A stretch of 64,000 bases of DNA from Scheffersomyces stipitis CBS 6054 (lineage: Eukaryota; Ascomycota; Pichiomycetes; Serinales; Debaryomycetaceae). The translations under genes and the position numbers were made by a program. Where the stretch lies: assembly GCF_000209165.1 (NCBI RefSeq), contig NC_009045.1, forward strand, positions 496,001 through 560,000. The letters run 5' to 3'. Below are positions 30,801 through 40,333 of the stretch, in pieces (positions within the stretch are counted from its first letter, which is position 1; the number at the start of each line of letters is the position of its first letter). The notes beneath the pieces are model-generated. The model searched no databases and was not told the origin of the DNA. It saw only the letters and a list, made by a program, of their open reading frames with translations.

Positions 30801-30863
30801 CTGCATCAACAACCTGTTCCAAAGATGATGGTTCCAGCATCAATACGTCGCAAGAGAAAGTAA
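27819..30863 (+). CDS. PRP24: Prp24/SART3-type U6 snRNA recycling factor with HAT repeats and four RRMs
   Basis: 1014 residues. The N-terminal ~560 residues are helical half-a-TPR (HAT) repeats with W-x2-Y/F motifs (for example LWTEYVKNYAKYM). An acidic linker with a basic nuclear-signal-like KKRRKLNK follows near 610-625, then four RRMs starting near residues 639, 708, 804 and 910. RNP-like motifs are visible (FCYVEYENANSALQAV in RRM2, LAYVTFESNHEAQKAV in RRM3). The C-terminus ends in a basic tail. The protein reanneals U4 and U6 snRNA after splicing. S. cerevisiae Prp24 (444 residues) lacks the large HAT region, so this is the longer SART3-like form found in other fungi and animals. Confidence 0.9.
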   Translation: MSQSDGEEIKRLKNLYGLFELRYQHSSLKRVHGDLPASVKENTKDNIEETDKWSQLHTHIDFSNYPSWFKHNTENNAFDDAGVYIGDVSISHKGIRDYESQFSIEHFNEQLKVAREANNFEGMCSIYSSKNEWYSLKAEEWKEYREAASRSDDPHKALLNFHEDRTFDEPSFRNWKERIDHFRSKELDPELVTDLLQEAMADLKFHYYDIDKFIDYTIDYFAMAGATGSEIMNLRLQLLEIPHAGLQDSFSKMSATVSKYSTQYEDDMSVAQKTYSATLKKQKHIEIFELALLREPDNMSLWTEYVKNYAKYMAREDDDALLSIFRRAPKSDELWLPFCLLCIYTVYEQQFRGKVLDDRVLLHITGELTRLFPYHPSAYTEALKLPVDRIKMIITIKNLDLIHKSDYNEWKKVALAILTYLSSGISWNDPEIKKLQEKLDVDLVDKYKDEPKTFQNISFAQKLQNFAIEFAEFAIVENNDIFHSVEKLSITLLERLGDQESVHKLAKQLVERFSDQCEVWLFLINFYISVNENKDFITSLFEKGVSFAKSLDWPERLIEEWIHFETVYGTPISSKKAVLFCNNTLQDLALEIQNESNEEVDDKQAVLSEDEDSEEGDKKRRKLNKNDSSAIVPPRSRENLMVKVENLTSDVTRNDITRFFSDCGSIRELSIVENSATIEFHEEREVLAAITKDKKKISGKEISVKRIVNCILFVNNYPPSMDQGCIRLMFEQIGKLASIRFPSQRSNHTRRFCYVEYENANSALQAVKIYNGKVLVDNVLHQDFALQVAISDSEAKSDRETKMESQIRVKNIDYMLDIEAIKGMFVECGTVTLVVIPKFQRNNFNQKNNGLAYVTFESNHEAQKAVQMDGKIIGGRPISVALSSRSQKYSQSHKHDNGYSASKYSQFEDVRTVGVTNVDNTLTAEQVKLFFSTNGGVVSKVEIFPEHAVAMVEFEKASDAGNVTMSLRTKQLGNREIVLTSMAEVVSIIKGKKELHQQPVPKMMVPASIRRKRK

Positions 30864-31206
30864 ATTATTGTTGTATTACTAGAAACATCTACAATATATA
30901 AATATGAGCAATTTGTCAAAGTAGAGAAATTAAGAGACAATAATATAAATATAAAAGTCATTAACTATTCTTTCTTCATTCCCTCATTGTTTTCTATTAG
31001 TCATATTCCTCCCCTGAATATCTTCAGATAACGACTGCGAAAAGTATAAAATGCTGCGAAAAAAAAGCACAATCAAAGGGCCTATTCAGGATTTTTTCTC
31101 CGGTGAAAAATCCGTGTGCACGACCCCATAGAAAAATTTGAAAAAAATCTTCTATACTTTCTACCACTCCAGTCTTTCTCTATAGACCCCAAACGTAGTT
31201 TCGACC
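30864..31206 (+). other. PRP24 3' flank and CDC60 promoter
   Basis: 343 AT-rich bases with several A-runs and no ORF. No clear TATA box, Gcn4 site or E-box was found. Confidence 0.4.
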
Positions 31207-34200
31207 ATGAGTGCTCCCATCAAGTTGGAAAACACCGTGCGTAGAGATACCTTAATTGATATTGAAAAGAAATATCAGAAAATCTGGGCTGACCAAAAAT
31301 TGTTTGAAGTCGATGCCCCTACCATTGAAGAGGATCCCACTGAAGATGCGGACGAATTGAGAAAGAAGTACCCCAAGTACTTCGCCACTATGGCCTACCC
31401 ATACATGAACGGTGTCTTACATGCGGGCCATTCCTTCACTTTGTCCAAAGTTGAGTTTGCCACTGGTTTTGAAAGAATGAACGGAAAGAGAGCCTTATTC
31501 CCACTCGGTTTCCACTGTACTGGTATGCCGATCAAGGCTGCTGCCGACAAGATCAAGCGTGAGATTGAAATGTTTGGCTCAGACTTTTCCGGAGCTCCAA
31601 CTGAAGAAGAAGAAGAAGAACCAAAGAAAGAGACTGCTGCCAAGTCTGAAGATGTCACCAAGTTCAAGGCTAAGAAGTCCAAGGCTGTAGCTAAGCAAGG
31701 AAGAGGTAAGTACCAGTTTGAGATCATGATGCAATTGGGAATTTCCAAGGAAGAAGTTGTAAAGTTTTCTGACTCGGACTACTGGCTCAAATTCTTCCCT
31801 CCTTTGACCCAGAAAGATGTTACAGCTTTTGGTGGAAGAGTCGACTGGAGAAGATCTATGGTGACTACCCCAGCCAACCTCTACTACGATGCCTTCGTCA
31901 GATGGCAGATCAATAGATTGAGAGATGTGGGCAAGATCAAGTTCGGTGAAAGATACACCATCTACTCTGAATTGGATGGACAAGCCTGTTTGGACCACGA
32001 CAGACAATCTGGTGAAGGTGTCAACCCACAGGAGTACACAGGCATTAAAATTGAAGTCACCGAATTTGCCGACGCTGCTCAGAAGTTATTTTCACAAGAG
32101 AAGTTCGACTTTGCCAACAAGAAGATCTACTTGGTTGCAGCTACTTTGAGACCAGAAACCATGTACGGTCAAACTTGTTGTTTCGTATCGCCCAAGCTCG
32201 ACTACGGTATCTTTGATGCTGGCAATAACGAGTTCTACATTACTACTGAACGTGCCTTCAAGAACATGTCGTACCAAAAATTGACCCCCAAGAGAGGATA
32301 CTACAAGCCTGAAGTTAGAATCAACGGTGCCGCTTTGGTGGGTTCAAAGATCCACGCTCCTTTGGCTGTGCACAAGGAGTTGAGAGTGTTGCCTATGGAA
32401 ACCGTATTGGCCTCAAAGGGTACCGGTGTTGTGACATGCGTCCCTTCTGACTCTCCAGATGATTTCGTTACCACCAGAGACTTGTACAACAAACCCGAAT
32501 ACTACGGTATCGAGAAGGAATGGGTTCAACCGGAAATCATCCCAATTGTCAAAACGGAGAAATATGGTGACAAGTGCGCAGAATTCTTGGTCAACGACTT
32601 AAAAATTCAGTCTCCAAAAGATGCTGTTCAATTGGCTCAAGCTAAGGAGCTTGCCTATAAAGAAGGTTACTACAATGGTACCATGGTCATTGGCAAATAT
32701 GCCGGTGAGAAGGTCGAAGCTGCAAAGCCAAAGGTCAGAGCTGATTTAGTAGCTTCTGGAGAAGCTTTCGTTTACAATGAGCCAGAAGGTCTTGTTATTT
32801 CCAGATCAGGCGACGAGTGTATTGTTTCATTAGAGGACCAATGGTACATTGACTACGGTGAAGAAACCTGGAAGGCTCAGGCCTTGGACTGTTTGGCCCA
32901 CATGCAAACCTTTGCTAAGGAAACTAGACATGGATTTGAAGCTGTCTTGGACTGGTTGAAGAATTGGGCTGTGACCAGAAACTTCGGTTTGGGTACCAGA
33001 TTGCCATGGGATGAAAGATACTTGGTAGAGTCTTTGTCTGATTCTACAATCTATATGGCCTACTACACCATTGATCGTTTCCTCCACTCGGACTATTACG
33101 GTAAGGTATCCGGTAAGTTTGCCATCAAACCAGAGCAAATGACCGATGAAGTTTTTGATTTCATTTTCACTCGTCGTGAAAACATCAAGACCGATATCCC
33201 TATCGAACAATTGAAGGCCATGAGAAGAGAGTTTGAATACTTCTACCCTCTTGATGTGAGAATTTCAGGTAAAGACTTGATTCCAAACCATTTAACCTTC
33301 TTTATCTACACACACGTAGCCTTGTTCCCCAGACAGTTCTGGCCCCAGGGTATCAGAGCTAATGGTCACTTGATGTTGAACAACGCCAAGATGTCCAAGT
33401 CCACTGGTAATTTCATGACCTTGGAACAAATCGTAGAAAAGTTCGGTGCTGATGCTTCTAGAATTGCTTTGGCTGATGCTGGTGACTCTGTAGAAGATGC
33501 CAACTTCGACGAGTCTAATGCTAATGCTGCTATCTTACGTTTGACTACTTTGAAGGAATGGTGTGAAGAAGTCGCCAAGACCAAGGACTCGTTGAGAACT
33601 GGTCCAACGGACTCTTTCTTTGACCAGGCTTTTGAAAACGAAATGAACAGCTTGATTGAAGAAACTTATGAATTCTACAACAACACTCACTACAAGGCTG
33701 CCTTGAAGACAGGTTTGTTTGATTTCCAAGCTGCCAGAGACTACTATAGAGACTCTGTATCCAACAACATTGGCATGCACAAGGATTTGGTTTTGAAGTA
33801 TATTGAAACCCAGGCTTTGATGTTGGCACCAATTGCTCCTCACTTTGCCGAGTACATCTACGTTGAAATCTTGGGTAATAAGGGCACCGTGCATAACACT
33901 GCTTTCCCAAGAGCCACCAAGGAAATCTCTAAGTCTATTGCCGACGCCTTACTGTACGTCAGAGACATTTCCAGATCGATTCGTGAAGCCGAAGCCAATG
34001 TTTTGAAGAAGAAGAAGGGTGGCAAGCCATCTGAAGTCGACGCTTCCAAGCCAGCAAAATTAACCTTGTTTGTATCTAACTCGTACCCAGACTGGCAAGA
34101 CAGCTACATTGACCTCGTGAGAGAGTTGTACGAAAAACAATCTTTGGATGACAACAAGGCTATTAGAGAAAAGGTCGGAAAAGACATGAAGCGTGCCATG

Positions 34201-34488
34201 CCATTTATTTCGCTCTTGAAGCAGAGATTGACTGTAGAGAACCCTCAAACCGTCTTCAACAGAAAGTTGACGTTCAACGAAACAGATGTGCTTAAGTCTG
34301 TTACTGCCAACATCAAGAAGGCAACCTACTCTGTCAATGTCGAAGAAGTTGAAATTATTTCGTTTGAGAACGGTGCCAAACAGGGCCAAAACGTTCTCAC
34401 TGGTGAATCTGTAGAAATCTCCGTCACCGGTAAGATTGTAGACTCTGCTGTTCCAGGTGAGCCAGGTATCATGCTTAACAACCTCTAG
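31207..34488 (+). CDS. CDC60: Cytosolic leucyl-tRNA synthetase
   Basis: A 1093-residue class I synthetase (S. cerevisiae Cdc60, 1090) that charges leucine tRNAs in the cytosol. The HIGH-type motif is in PYMNGVLHAGHSFTLSK near residue 72, and KMSKSTGN is near residue 728. The CP1 editing insertion carries LRPETMYGQT and the conserved TRDLYNKPEYYG region. The C-terminal anticodon-binding domain and the archaeal/eukaryal C-terminal extension are present. Leucine is encoded mostly by TTG. In a CUG-Ser yeast this enzyme is of interest because the serine tRNA for CUG can be mischarged with leucine, but no sequence feature here proves that. Confidence 0.97.
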   Translation: MSAPIKLENTVRRDTLIDIEKKYQKIWADQKLFEVDAPTIEEDPTEDADELRKKYPKYFATMAYPYMNGVLHAGHSFTLSKVEFATGFERMNGKRALFPLGFHCTGMPIKAAADKIKREIEMFGSDFSGAPTEEEEEEPKKETAAKSEDVTKFKAKKSKAVAKQGRGKYQFEIMMQLGISKEEVVKFSDSDYWLKFFPPLTQKDVTAFGGRVDWRRSMVTTPANLYYDAFVRWQINRLRDVGKIKFGERYTIYSELDGQACLDHDRQSGEGVNPQEYTGIKIEVTEFADAAQKLFSQEKFDFANKKIYLVAATLRPETMYGQTCCFVSPKLDYGIFDAGNNEFYITTERAFKNMSYQKLTPKRGYYKPEVRINGAALVGSKIHAPLAVHKELRVLPMETVLASKGTGVVTCVPSDSPDDFVTTRDLYNKPEYYGIEKEWVQPEIIPIVKTEKYGDKCAEFLVNDLKIQSPKDAVQLAQAKELAYKEGYYNGTMVIGKYAGEKVEAAKPKVRADLVASGEAFVYNEPEGLVISRSGDECIVSLEDQWYIDYGEETWKAQALDCLAHMQTFAKETRHGFEAVLDWLKNWAVTRNFGLGTRLPWDERYLVESLSDSTIYMAYYTIDRFLHSDYYGKVSGKFAIKPEQMTDEVFDFIFTRRENIKTDIPIEQLKAMRREFEYFYPLDVRISGKDLIPNHLTFFIYTHVALFPRQFWPQGIRANGHLMLNNAKMSKSTGNFMTLEQIVEKFGADASRIALADAGDSVEDANFDESNANAAILRLTTLKEWCEEVAKTKDSLRTGPTDSFFDQAFENEMNSLIEETYEFYNNTHYKAALKTGLFDFQAARDYYRDSVSNNIGMHKDLVLKYIETQALMLAPIAPHFAEYIYVEILGNKGTVHNTAFPRATKEISKSIADALLYVRDISRSIREAEANVLKKKKGGKPSEVDASKPAKLTLFVSNSYPDWQDSYIDLVRELYEKQSLDDNKAIREKVGKDMKRAMPFISLLKQRLTVENPQTVFNRKLTFNETDVLKSVTANIKKATYSVNVEEVEIISFENGAKQGQNVLTGESVEISVTGKIVDSAVPGEPGIMLNNL

Positions 34489-35638
34489 ATTGTTCATAGA
34501 AGCGGATACATAGTAATGTAGACGATAATAAATACTGTATGATATAAAGAGTGATGGTGTAGAATACTATAAGAGGACTTGTTGACTCTTGAATATATTT
34601 CATATGTGAATAAACCAAATAGTAGGTGCTTTTGTGCCACGTCGATATCTCATGGTAGGATCTAAGGGATCTGCAACCGGCTGTAGACAAGGAAAACTAT
34701 CTTTGCTTCTAAAAATATACGTCAACTGGTTGGTAGGAGTACTCGAAAGAGAGGGTAAAGGATATTAAATGTTAGTTATTGACAGCCCATGTAGTATATG
34801 TGGAAATTGTCTGAAATTTGCACCCAATTTTTGGAGATCTTTCACTGAAAAACAAAAATTCTGCGGGTTAGAAAAGAAGACCAATCATACCATAGGAGAA
34901 AAGTACCATATTCAAGTGATATATTTATCCAACTTCACCGGCAGCGTTACCGCTCTCATCTGTCCATGAATATGTCTCGATGATTTCTATCATTCTATCA
35001 TCGTAGTGTTGCAACCAAAGCTAGCTGAGACTGTTGCAGGAACAATATTCCTTTTTTCTGTCTGATTTTTTCCGCTTTCAAATCCCCGATATTCTCACAG
35101 AAGGGGCCACTGAAAAAAAAAGACCAGTCGTTTCTGGCTAGATTACTTGCCAGAAAACAATAACCACCACTACTGTCATTTTTTTTTGGCAAACCCATCT
35201 TCACAGACACAAAGTTTTGCGTAACCCTCTAAGACGTGCCGTACATACACCCAGAAGATCTTGTGACCCTTGCGGCCTGAAAAGAAAAGAGAAAAACACC
35301 GTTTCCGCCGTGTTCTGTTATTTCATACTATCCCTAACATATTGTTTACTTAAAGAAACAAGCAAGGACTAGAACACCCAGAAAACGTAAAAAAAATTCC
35401 AAAAAGGCAACAAGAAGTTCCAGAAAGACCCTAATATCCTATAACGACAACAGCGTCACGTATTTCCGTATCTTTTCGTATCTTCTGACATCGTTTGATA
35501 TCAAATCCACAGCATCTAGAATTAAGTGAGACTATCGTTATAGTTTTCACATTCTCAAATTCCAAAAAGTATCACTATCAATAATTATATCATTATTAAC
35601 AATATAATTAAGAGCAATATCAAGAATATTTCTACATC
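34489..35638 (+). other. Long intergenic region upstream of CDC4
   Basis: 1150 bases with no supported gene. Bases 35340-35638 are A-rich and probably the CDC4 leader. A 66-codon ORF at 34769 and one of 70 codons on the minus strand look incidental. A TCACGTAT at about 35456 is a near match to the E-box octamer found elsewhere in this window. Confidence 0.45.
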
Positions 35639-37981
35639 ATGAGTGACGATAACGAACTTGTCAAAGCTGACAGCGTTACCGTGCTGACGAACCTTCCGCC
35701 TGTTTTCCCGCTCCTTTTAGCCGTACCCAAATATGACTACAGATTATTCAACGCAAACGGCAAGCTTGCCGACGTCTGGCTCCAGAAGGAGTACCAGAAG
35801 TTGTCAATCAAGTCGGTTTCAAGGGAAAATCGCAAACGAAATCGTACCGGCGGAGAACAAGACACCGAAGAGGTGTTTGATCAGGACCGTGAATCTACAG
35901 AGTCATGTGATGACATGATAATACTGGACACTGATTCCAATAGCCAGTTGTCGGCGGCACCTTCTTCTTCCATCACGTCGATTGTAGCAGCAGCACGGGA
36001 AAACGGTTTGGTACATCCTCCCAAGAGAAGACTCACGTCATCTACCTTCACGGAGGCTATCAATCTTTCTAATCCCGTTCCACTTGTTGGAACGAACTCT
36101 AGTAGTATAGTGTATGAAGCTATGAACAACAGCTCTAGTACAGTCACCACTACCGCCGTTGCAGTGTCACAACCTCAGCACTCTCAACCGCAAAGGCCGC
36201 GTACACCTAATGCTATCAACTCTCCTTCTCATACGCCTATTTCTGACTATGAAGAAGATCAGCCTCAGCAGCTTCCTCTTCCATCTCCCAGCGCTTCACC
36301 AGTGCAAAGTGGAGAGACCAAGATATCGACGTTCGACCCCATAGAGAACCAGTTAAAGCACATACCTGCGACACAGGTGGAATTGCTAGAATTGATGGTG
36401 AATTTGTCTGGCTACTTCAACGAACGAAACCAGAACCATCTCATATTCAGATTGCTTCAGAACTTGAACCGATCCTCGTTAAGCACTTTCAACGAGCTTA
36501 TCCATAACAATTTACGTAGAGACTTGATCAGCAACTTGCCTCTTGAGATTACCCTAAAGATTCTTTCTTTCTTGGATCATAAGACTTTGTTGTCATTGTC
36601 TAGAGTCTGTAAAAATTGGTGCAAAATCATCAACAATACCAGCATCTGGATCAACTTGTTGAAGCGAGACAAGTTGATAACGAGCGATGAAGTTATTCAC
36701 AAGGAATTGGAGAACTCTGAAGAACTTCTAGAAGAATGGAGCGAAAACTCCCATGATGTAAATGTAGCACAAGTGTTGTACAAGAAGCGATGTATCATCG
36801 TTAACAGATGGATGGATCCAAACTATGAGCCGCTTAGAAAAAGTGTGCCTGTTAAATCTGATGGCAGTAAGGTAGTAACATGTTTACAACACGACGACGA
36901 AAAGATAATCACGGGAGTTGACAACAAGTCTGTCTTTATTTATTCTACAAGAACAGGGAAGTTGTTGAGGGAGCTAGAGGGCCATGAAGGTGGTGTCTGG
37001 GCATTGAAATATACTGGTAATACTTTAGTGACAGGATCCACAGACAGAACGGTCCGTATATGGAACATGAAATCCGGAAGATGCACTCATGTGTTCAGAG
37101 GCCATACGTCCACCATCAGATGTTTGGATATCATGCATCCTGTGGTCATCGGCAAGGACATCAACGGTGCAGATATCATATTTCCCGAGTATCCGTTGTT
37201 AGTAACTGGAGCTAGAGATCATAATATCCATGTTTGGAGGTTGCCTATAAATAACGAGGATGACCCAGAAATAGACGAAAGACCTTTCGATTGCAATGAT
37301 TCGGAGAATCCGTACTTGATAGCAGTTTTGTCTGGTCACACTCACTCTGTTCGTTCAGTTTCCGGCTATGGTAACATCATTATATCAGGTTCATACGACT
37401 CAACAGTAAGAGTGTGGGACTTGATGGAAAACGGGATATGTAAGCATGTCTTGACTGGCCATCATGACAAGGTATATTCCACGGCTTTAGACTTCAATTC
37501 CAGAACCTGTTTCTCAGGTTCTATGGATTCCAACATCAACATCTGGAACTTTGATACAGGCAAGCTTTTGAACACTTTGGAAGGACACACCATGTTGGTA
37601 GGTTTATTGGATTTGGTGGAAGGTGTATTGGTCTCTGCAGCAGCTGATGCATCACTCCGAATCTGGGACCCAAAGACTGGCAAGTGCTTCAGCAAGCTTG
37701 AAGGTCACACTGGAGCCATCACCTGTTTCGAGCACGATGGTCTCAAGGTAGTAAGTGGTAGTGACAAGATGTTGAAGTTGTGGGATGTGAAGGAAGGAAG
37801 ATTTTCTAGAGATTTGCTCAACGACGTAGCTGGAGCTATATGGCAGGTAAGAATCGATTACAAACGTTGTGTTGCTGCTGTCCAAAGATACAGAAACGAT
37901 GAGGAAAACGAGACTTTCATTGAGATCTTGGACTTTAGCGAACCACCTAGGAAGAGATTCGAAAGGTTACAGGAACAGTAG
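35639..37981 (+). CDS. CDC4: Cdc4, F-box and WD40 substrate receptor of the SCF ubiquitin ligase
   Basis: 780 residues. A disordered Ser/Thr/Pro/Gln-rich N-terminus is followed by a short dimerisation-like helix and an F-box at about residues 295-342 (NLPLEITLKILSFLDHKTLL). A WD40 propeller runs from about 410 to 780, with repeats ending in VRIWNMKSG, IHVWRL, VRVWDL, INIWNF, LRIWDP and LKLWDV. This is the Cdc4/Fbw7 architecture, which recognises phosphodegrons (for example Sic1 and G1 cyclins). S. cerevisiae Cdc4 has 779 residues. The ATG follows an A-rich leader and is the first in a long open frame. Confidence 0.95.
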   Translation: MSDDNELVKADSVTVLTNLPPVFPLLLAVPKYDYRLFNANGKLADVWLQKEYQKLSIKSVSRENRKRNRTGGEQDTEEVFDQDRESTESCDDMIILDTDSNSQLSAAPSSSITSIVAAARENGLVHPPKRRLTSSTFTEAINLSNPVPLVGTNSSSIVYEAMNNSSSTVTTTAVAVSQPQHSQPQRPRTPNAINSPSHTPISDYEEDQPQQLPLPSPSASPVQSGETKISTFDPIENQLKHIPATQVELLELMVNLSGYFNERNQNHLIFRLLQNLNRSSLSTFNELIHNNLRRDLISNLPLEITLKILSFLDHKTLLSLSRVCKNWCKIINNTSIWINLLKRDKLITSDEVIHKELENSEELLEEWSENSHDVNVAQVLYKKRCIIVNRWMDPNYEPLRKSVPVKSDGSKVVTCLQHDDEKIITGVDNKSVFIYSTRTGKLLRELEGHEGGVWALKYTGNTLVTGSTDRTVRIWNMKSGRCTHVFRGHTSTIRCLDIMHPVVIGKDINGADIIFPEYPLLVTGARDHNIHVWRLPINNEDDPEIDERPFDCNDSENPYLIAVLSGHTHSVRSVSGYGNIIISGSYDSTVRVWDLMENGICKHVLTGHHDKVYSTALDFNSRTCFSGSMDSNINIWNFDTGKLLNTLEGHTMLVGLLDLVEGVLVSAAADASLRIWDPKTGKCFSKLEGHTGAITCFEHDGLKVVSGSDKMLKLWDVKEGRFSRDLLNDVAGAIWQVRIDYKRCVAAVQRYRNDEENETFIEILDFSEPPRKRFERLQEQ

Positions 37982-38168
37982 ATTTGTATTGTTGGTTAGT
38001 TACGTATGAAGGAGGAATTGTCTTCTCTTCTTTTTAATGTTTTATTATAATTTCATATAATCACATGTACTCTCGTACCTTTAAAAGCATAACCCATGAA
38101 TTAATTTTACATAACCTAACCATAATCGATATAAATCCTAATAATATAAAAGACAACAAGTTCCTACC

Positions 38169-39695
38169 CTATTCCTCTAGAAGGTACAACTTCCGCAACT
38201 TGCTTAGTCTGTCTAAGCCTTCGTTGATATCAAAACTTTTTCTTCTCTTGAACTTGTAATAACTGCTGCTTGCTATTTCCATTTTCATGTCTTGTTCAAC
38301 AACATATTCCCCATTTGCGCCAAGATTATCAGACGAATTAATAACCATTTGAATTAGATATTCGTATAACATCAATTTGTATTCCGTAGATGCTACATTG
38401 TTGACATTGCAACACCACTGCTTGTGTTCGCCAAAAGGATCAAACTTATCCAGATCGACTTCTGCCTCTGCTGTGAAGTCAGGAGAACCATCAGAAGTGA
38501 GTTTAGAAGTTACGGGAAAGGTACAAGGTGAGAGTATCTTGGACGAAGAAAGATTGAGAGTATTGTCGGTAGCAGCTTGTGATGCTACCAGCGATGATTT
38601 AGAGTTAAGAAAGATCCTTTGATTGCACTTGTCGCAGATCAAGAGAAGAATCAACTCCTCTGAGAAAGATTGGACATGCAATGACCAACCCAACATCGCA
38701 AGCTTATAATACCATAAAGGAGTAAATTCAAGAAGAACAGAGAAATTCTCCTTGTTTTCTCGGAAGTGTCTTTGAAGAAGCCAAGTGTTAGATGCCGCTA
38801 TGAATTGTTTGAAGGCTTCGTCTACTTCACCATTAACAAAACAGTCCGCAAGGCTGTCCGCATACTCATTGAGAATCATGCCATTATCCATGAGGTTCTT
38901 CAAATTTTTGAGATAGTCTCTAAGCAAGCGCTCGTTGGTTTTATTCAAATAGGGACGTGGATAATAGATGCCCTCTAGAGGGGTTTCAAAGTTTCTCCAC
39001 GAACACAGTGGAGAATGTCCTTCATATACAACCTGGTCTAAGTACTTATTGTGCAAAGCATTGTTGAGTTGATTACAGCTTGCTTCAATGCTGCTATTTT
39101 TCAAAAAATCGTAATCAAACGCTGAGTATTCCTTTTGTTGCTGTCCTTCACTAAATTTAAGGACAAGCAGCTGGTTACATGTAGTACAGAGTAAGTGGTT
39201 CTTAGTGTTGTTGTTTAATGAGAAAGAAACACATTTCCAGCCGTTTCGGGCACATTTTAACTCATTGAGAGTGTTTTCGGAGACAACACCTTCACAACTA
39301 GGCAAAGACGGTATGTGCCAATTCAAAGCTGTGAACGTCTTGAGTCTGGCTACTAGCTGATCGGCATTGAACGGATCAAATACTGTTGACGTCATCTTGT
39401 GAAGCCTATCAACCGTTGGCGTGTTGCTCTTACTATTTTGTTTTGATCGGTGGTAGTTGAAATGGTTCCGGTTCTTGATTTTCTGGAAGTACTGGATATC
39501 TGGATGGTGGCTATAAGGAGACTTGGATGAGAATATAGGATTTCTAGATTTGGAGCCACCACTACCAAAATGACTCTCGTCGACATACAGCTCGTGGGTT
39601 GGAGTCAGGAAGATATCGACACACTTGTTGAGCACCTGTGGTGTTGTGGCTGTGATATCATCCAAATTCATGTCGAAAGTGAAGTCCATATTCAC
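38169..39695 (-). CDS. zf-C3HC (ZC3HC1/NIPA, Rsm1, Pml39-like) zinc protein
   Basis: 508 residues. Two BIR-like zinc modules are visible. The first has CTTCNQLLVLKF (about residues 170-180) followed by H-x4-C-x-W in GHSPLCSWR. The second has CDKCNQRIFLNS followed by H-x3-W-C in GEHKQWCC. A W-x-C pair (GWKCVSF) precedes the first. This is the C3HC layout of human ZC3HC1, S. pombe Rsm1 and S. cerevisiae Pml39, which act at the nuclear basket and in mRNA retention or export. The linker between modules holds a long insertion. The convergent CDC4 gene ends 187 bases away. Which yeast name applies depends on synteny that I cannot check, so the symbol is left blank. Confidence 0.75.
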   Translation of the reverse strand: MNMDFTFDMNLDDITATTPQVLNKCVDIFLTPTHELYVDESHFGSGGSKSRNPIFSSKSPYSHHPDIQYFQKIKNRNHFNYHRSKQNSKSNTPTVDRLHKMTSTVFDPFNADQLVARLKTFTALNWHIPSLPSCEGVVSENTLNELKCARNGWKCVSFSLNNNTKNHLLCTTCNQLLVLKFSEGQQQKEYSAFDYDFLKNSSIEASCNQLNNALHNKYLDQVVYEGHSPLCSWRNFETPLEGIYYPRPYLNKTNERLLRDYLKNLKNLMDNGMILNEYADSLADCFVNGEVDEAFKQFIAASNTWLLQRHFRENKENFSVLLEFTPLWYYKLAMLGWSLHVQSFSEELILLLICDKCNQRIFLNSKSSLVASQAATDNTLNLSSSKILSPCTFPVTSKLTSDGSPDFTAEAEVDLDKFDPFGEHKQWCCNVNNVASTEYKLMLYEYLIQMVINSSDNLGANGEYVVEQDMKMEIASSSYYKFKRRKSFDINEGLDRLSKLRKLYLLEE

Positions 39696-39922
39696 TAGAG
39701 CTAGTGGGGAACAGAGTCCTTATATAGGAGCTGCAGAGATAGCAGATGTGGAAAAAAGACGCTGAAAAATTAAACCAAAAGAAGGCAGATAAAACTCCAC
39801 AATTGGGCGGAAGTGGATCTTAGATTAAGCAACAATATCCACAGTCGGGGAAGCATAAATTGTTATCTAGTATGGAATAACTGTGGTTAGACTGAAAAAT
39901 TTGGAAAATCGGGTGACTCCGT

Positions 39923-39930
39923 TCACGTGA
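39923..39930. promoter_or_regulatory. TCACGTGA palindrome, 5' of the zf-C3HC gene
   Basis: A perfect octamer 228 bases upstream of the zf-C3HC ATG (39695). Confidence 0.4.
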
Positions 39931-40223
39931 GTTGTGGAAGAGGAAAGATATCGCAGGAGAAATAAGATGGGGGTAGACCTGGGATTCTGGAAAGATGCTT
40001 GAATTATCGGTGAGTTGAAGTAGTTAACCTATTTTAGACATAGGAGTATAATTTGGACAATCGATTTTCTTTTATATGTGAATCTGTGCAAAAGTTGTAT
40101 GCTGAAAAGAATTGAAGATACAGAGTCTTCATATTCTGCGATGTCCGGAAAAAGTACAAGTTCTCCGTAAAGCCAAATCTCAAGAATGAACTTGTTGGAA
40201 GTATTTTAATCAGTTGATTCTTG

Positions 40224-40231
40224 TCACGTGA
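40224..40231. promoter_or_regulatory. TCACGTGA palindrome, 5' of SEC65
   Basis: A perfect octamer 103 bases upstream of the SEC65 start. Confidence 0.45.
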
Positions 40232-40333
40232 TTTTCCTTTGATTTTTTCAACGTCCTTACAACTCCATAGTTAAGACTTTTCATAACTTGATATACTCCA
40301 TTTTCCACAAAAGAGACAAAAACAATAGCCAGA

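Larger units (their letters stand above)
39696..40333. promoter_or_regulatory. Divergent promoter region between the zf-C3HC gene and SEC65
   Basis: 638 bases with two perfect TCACGTGA palindromes at 39923-39930 and 40224-40231. The latter is 103 bases before the SEC65 start. No TATA box is clear. Confidence 0.55.
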
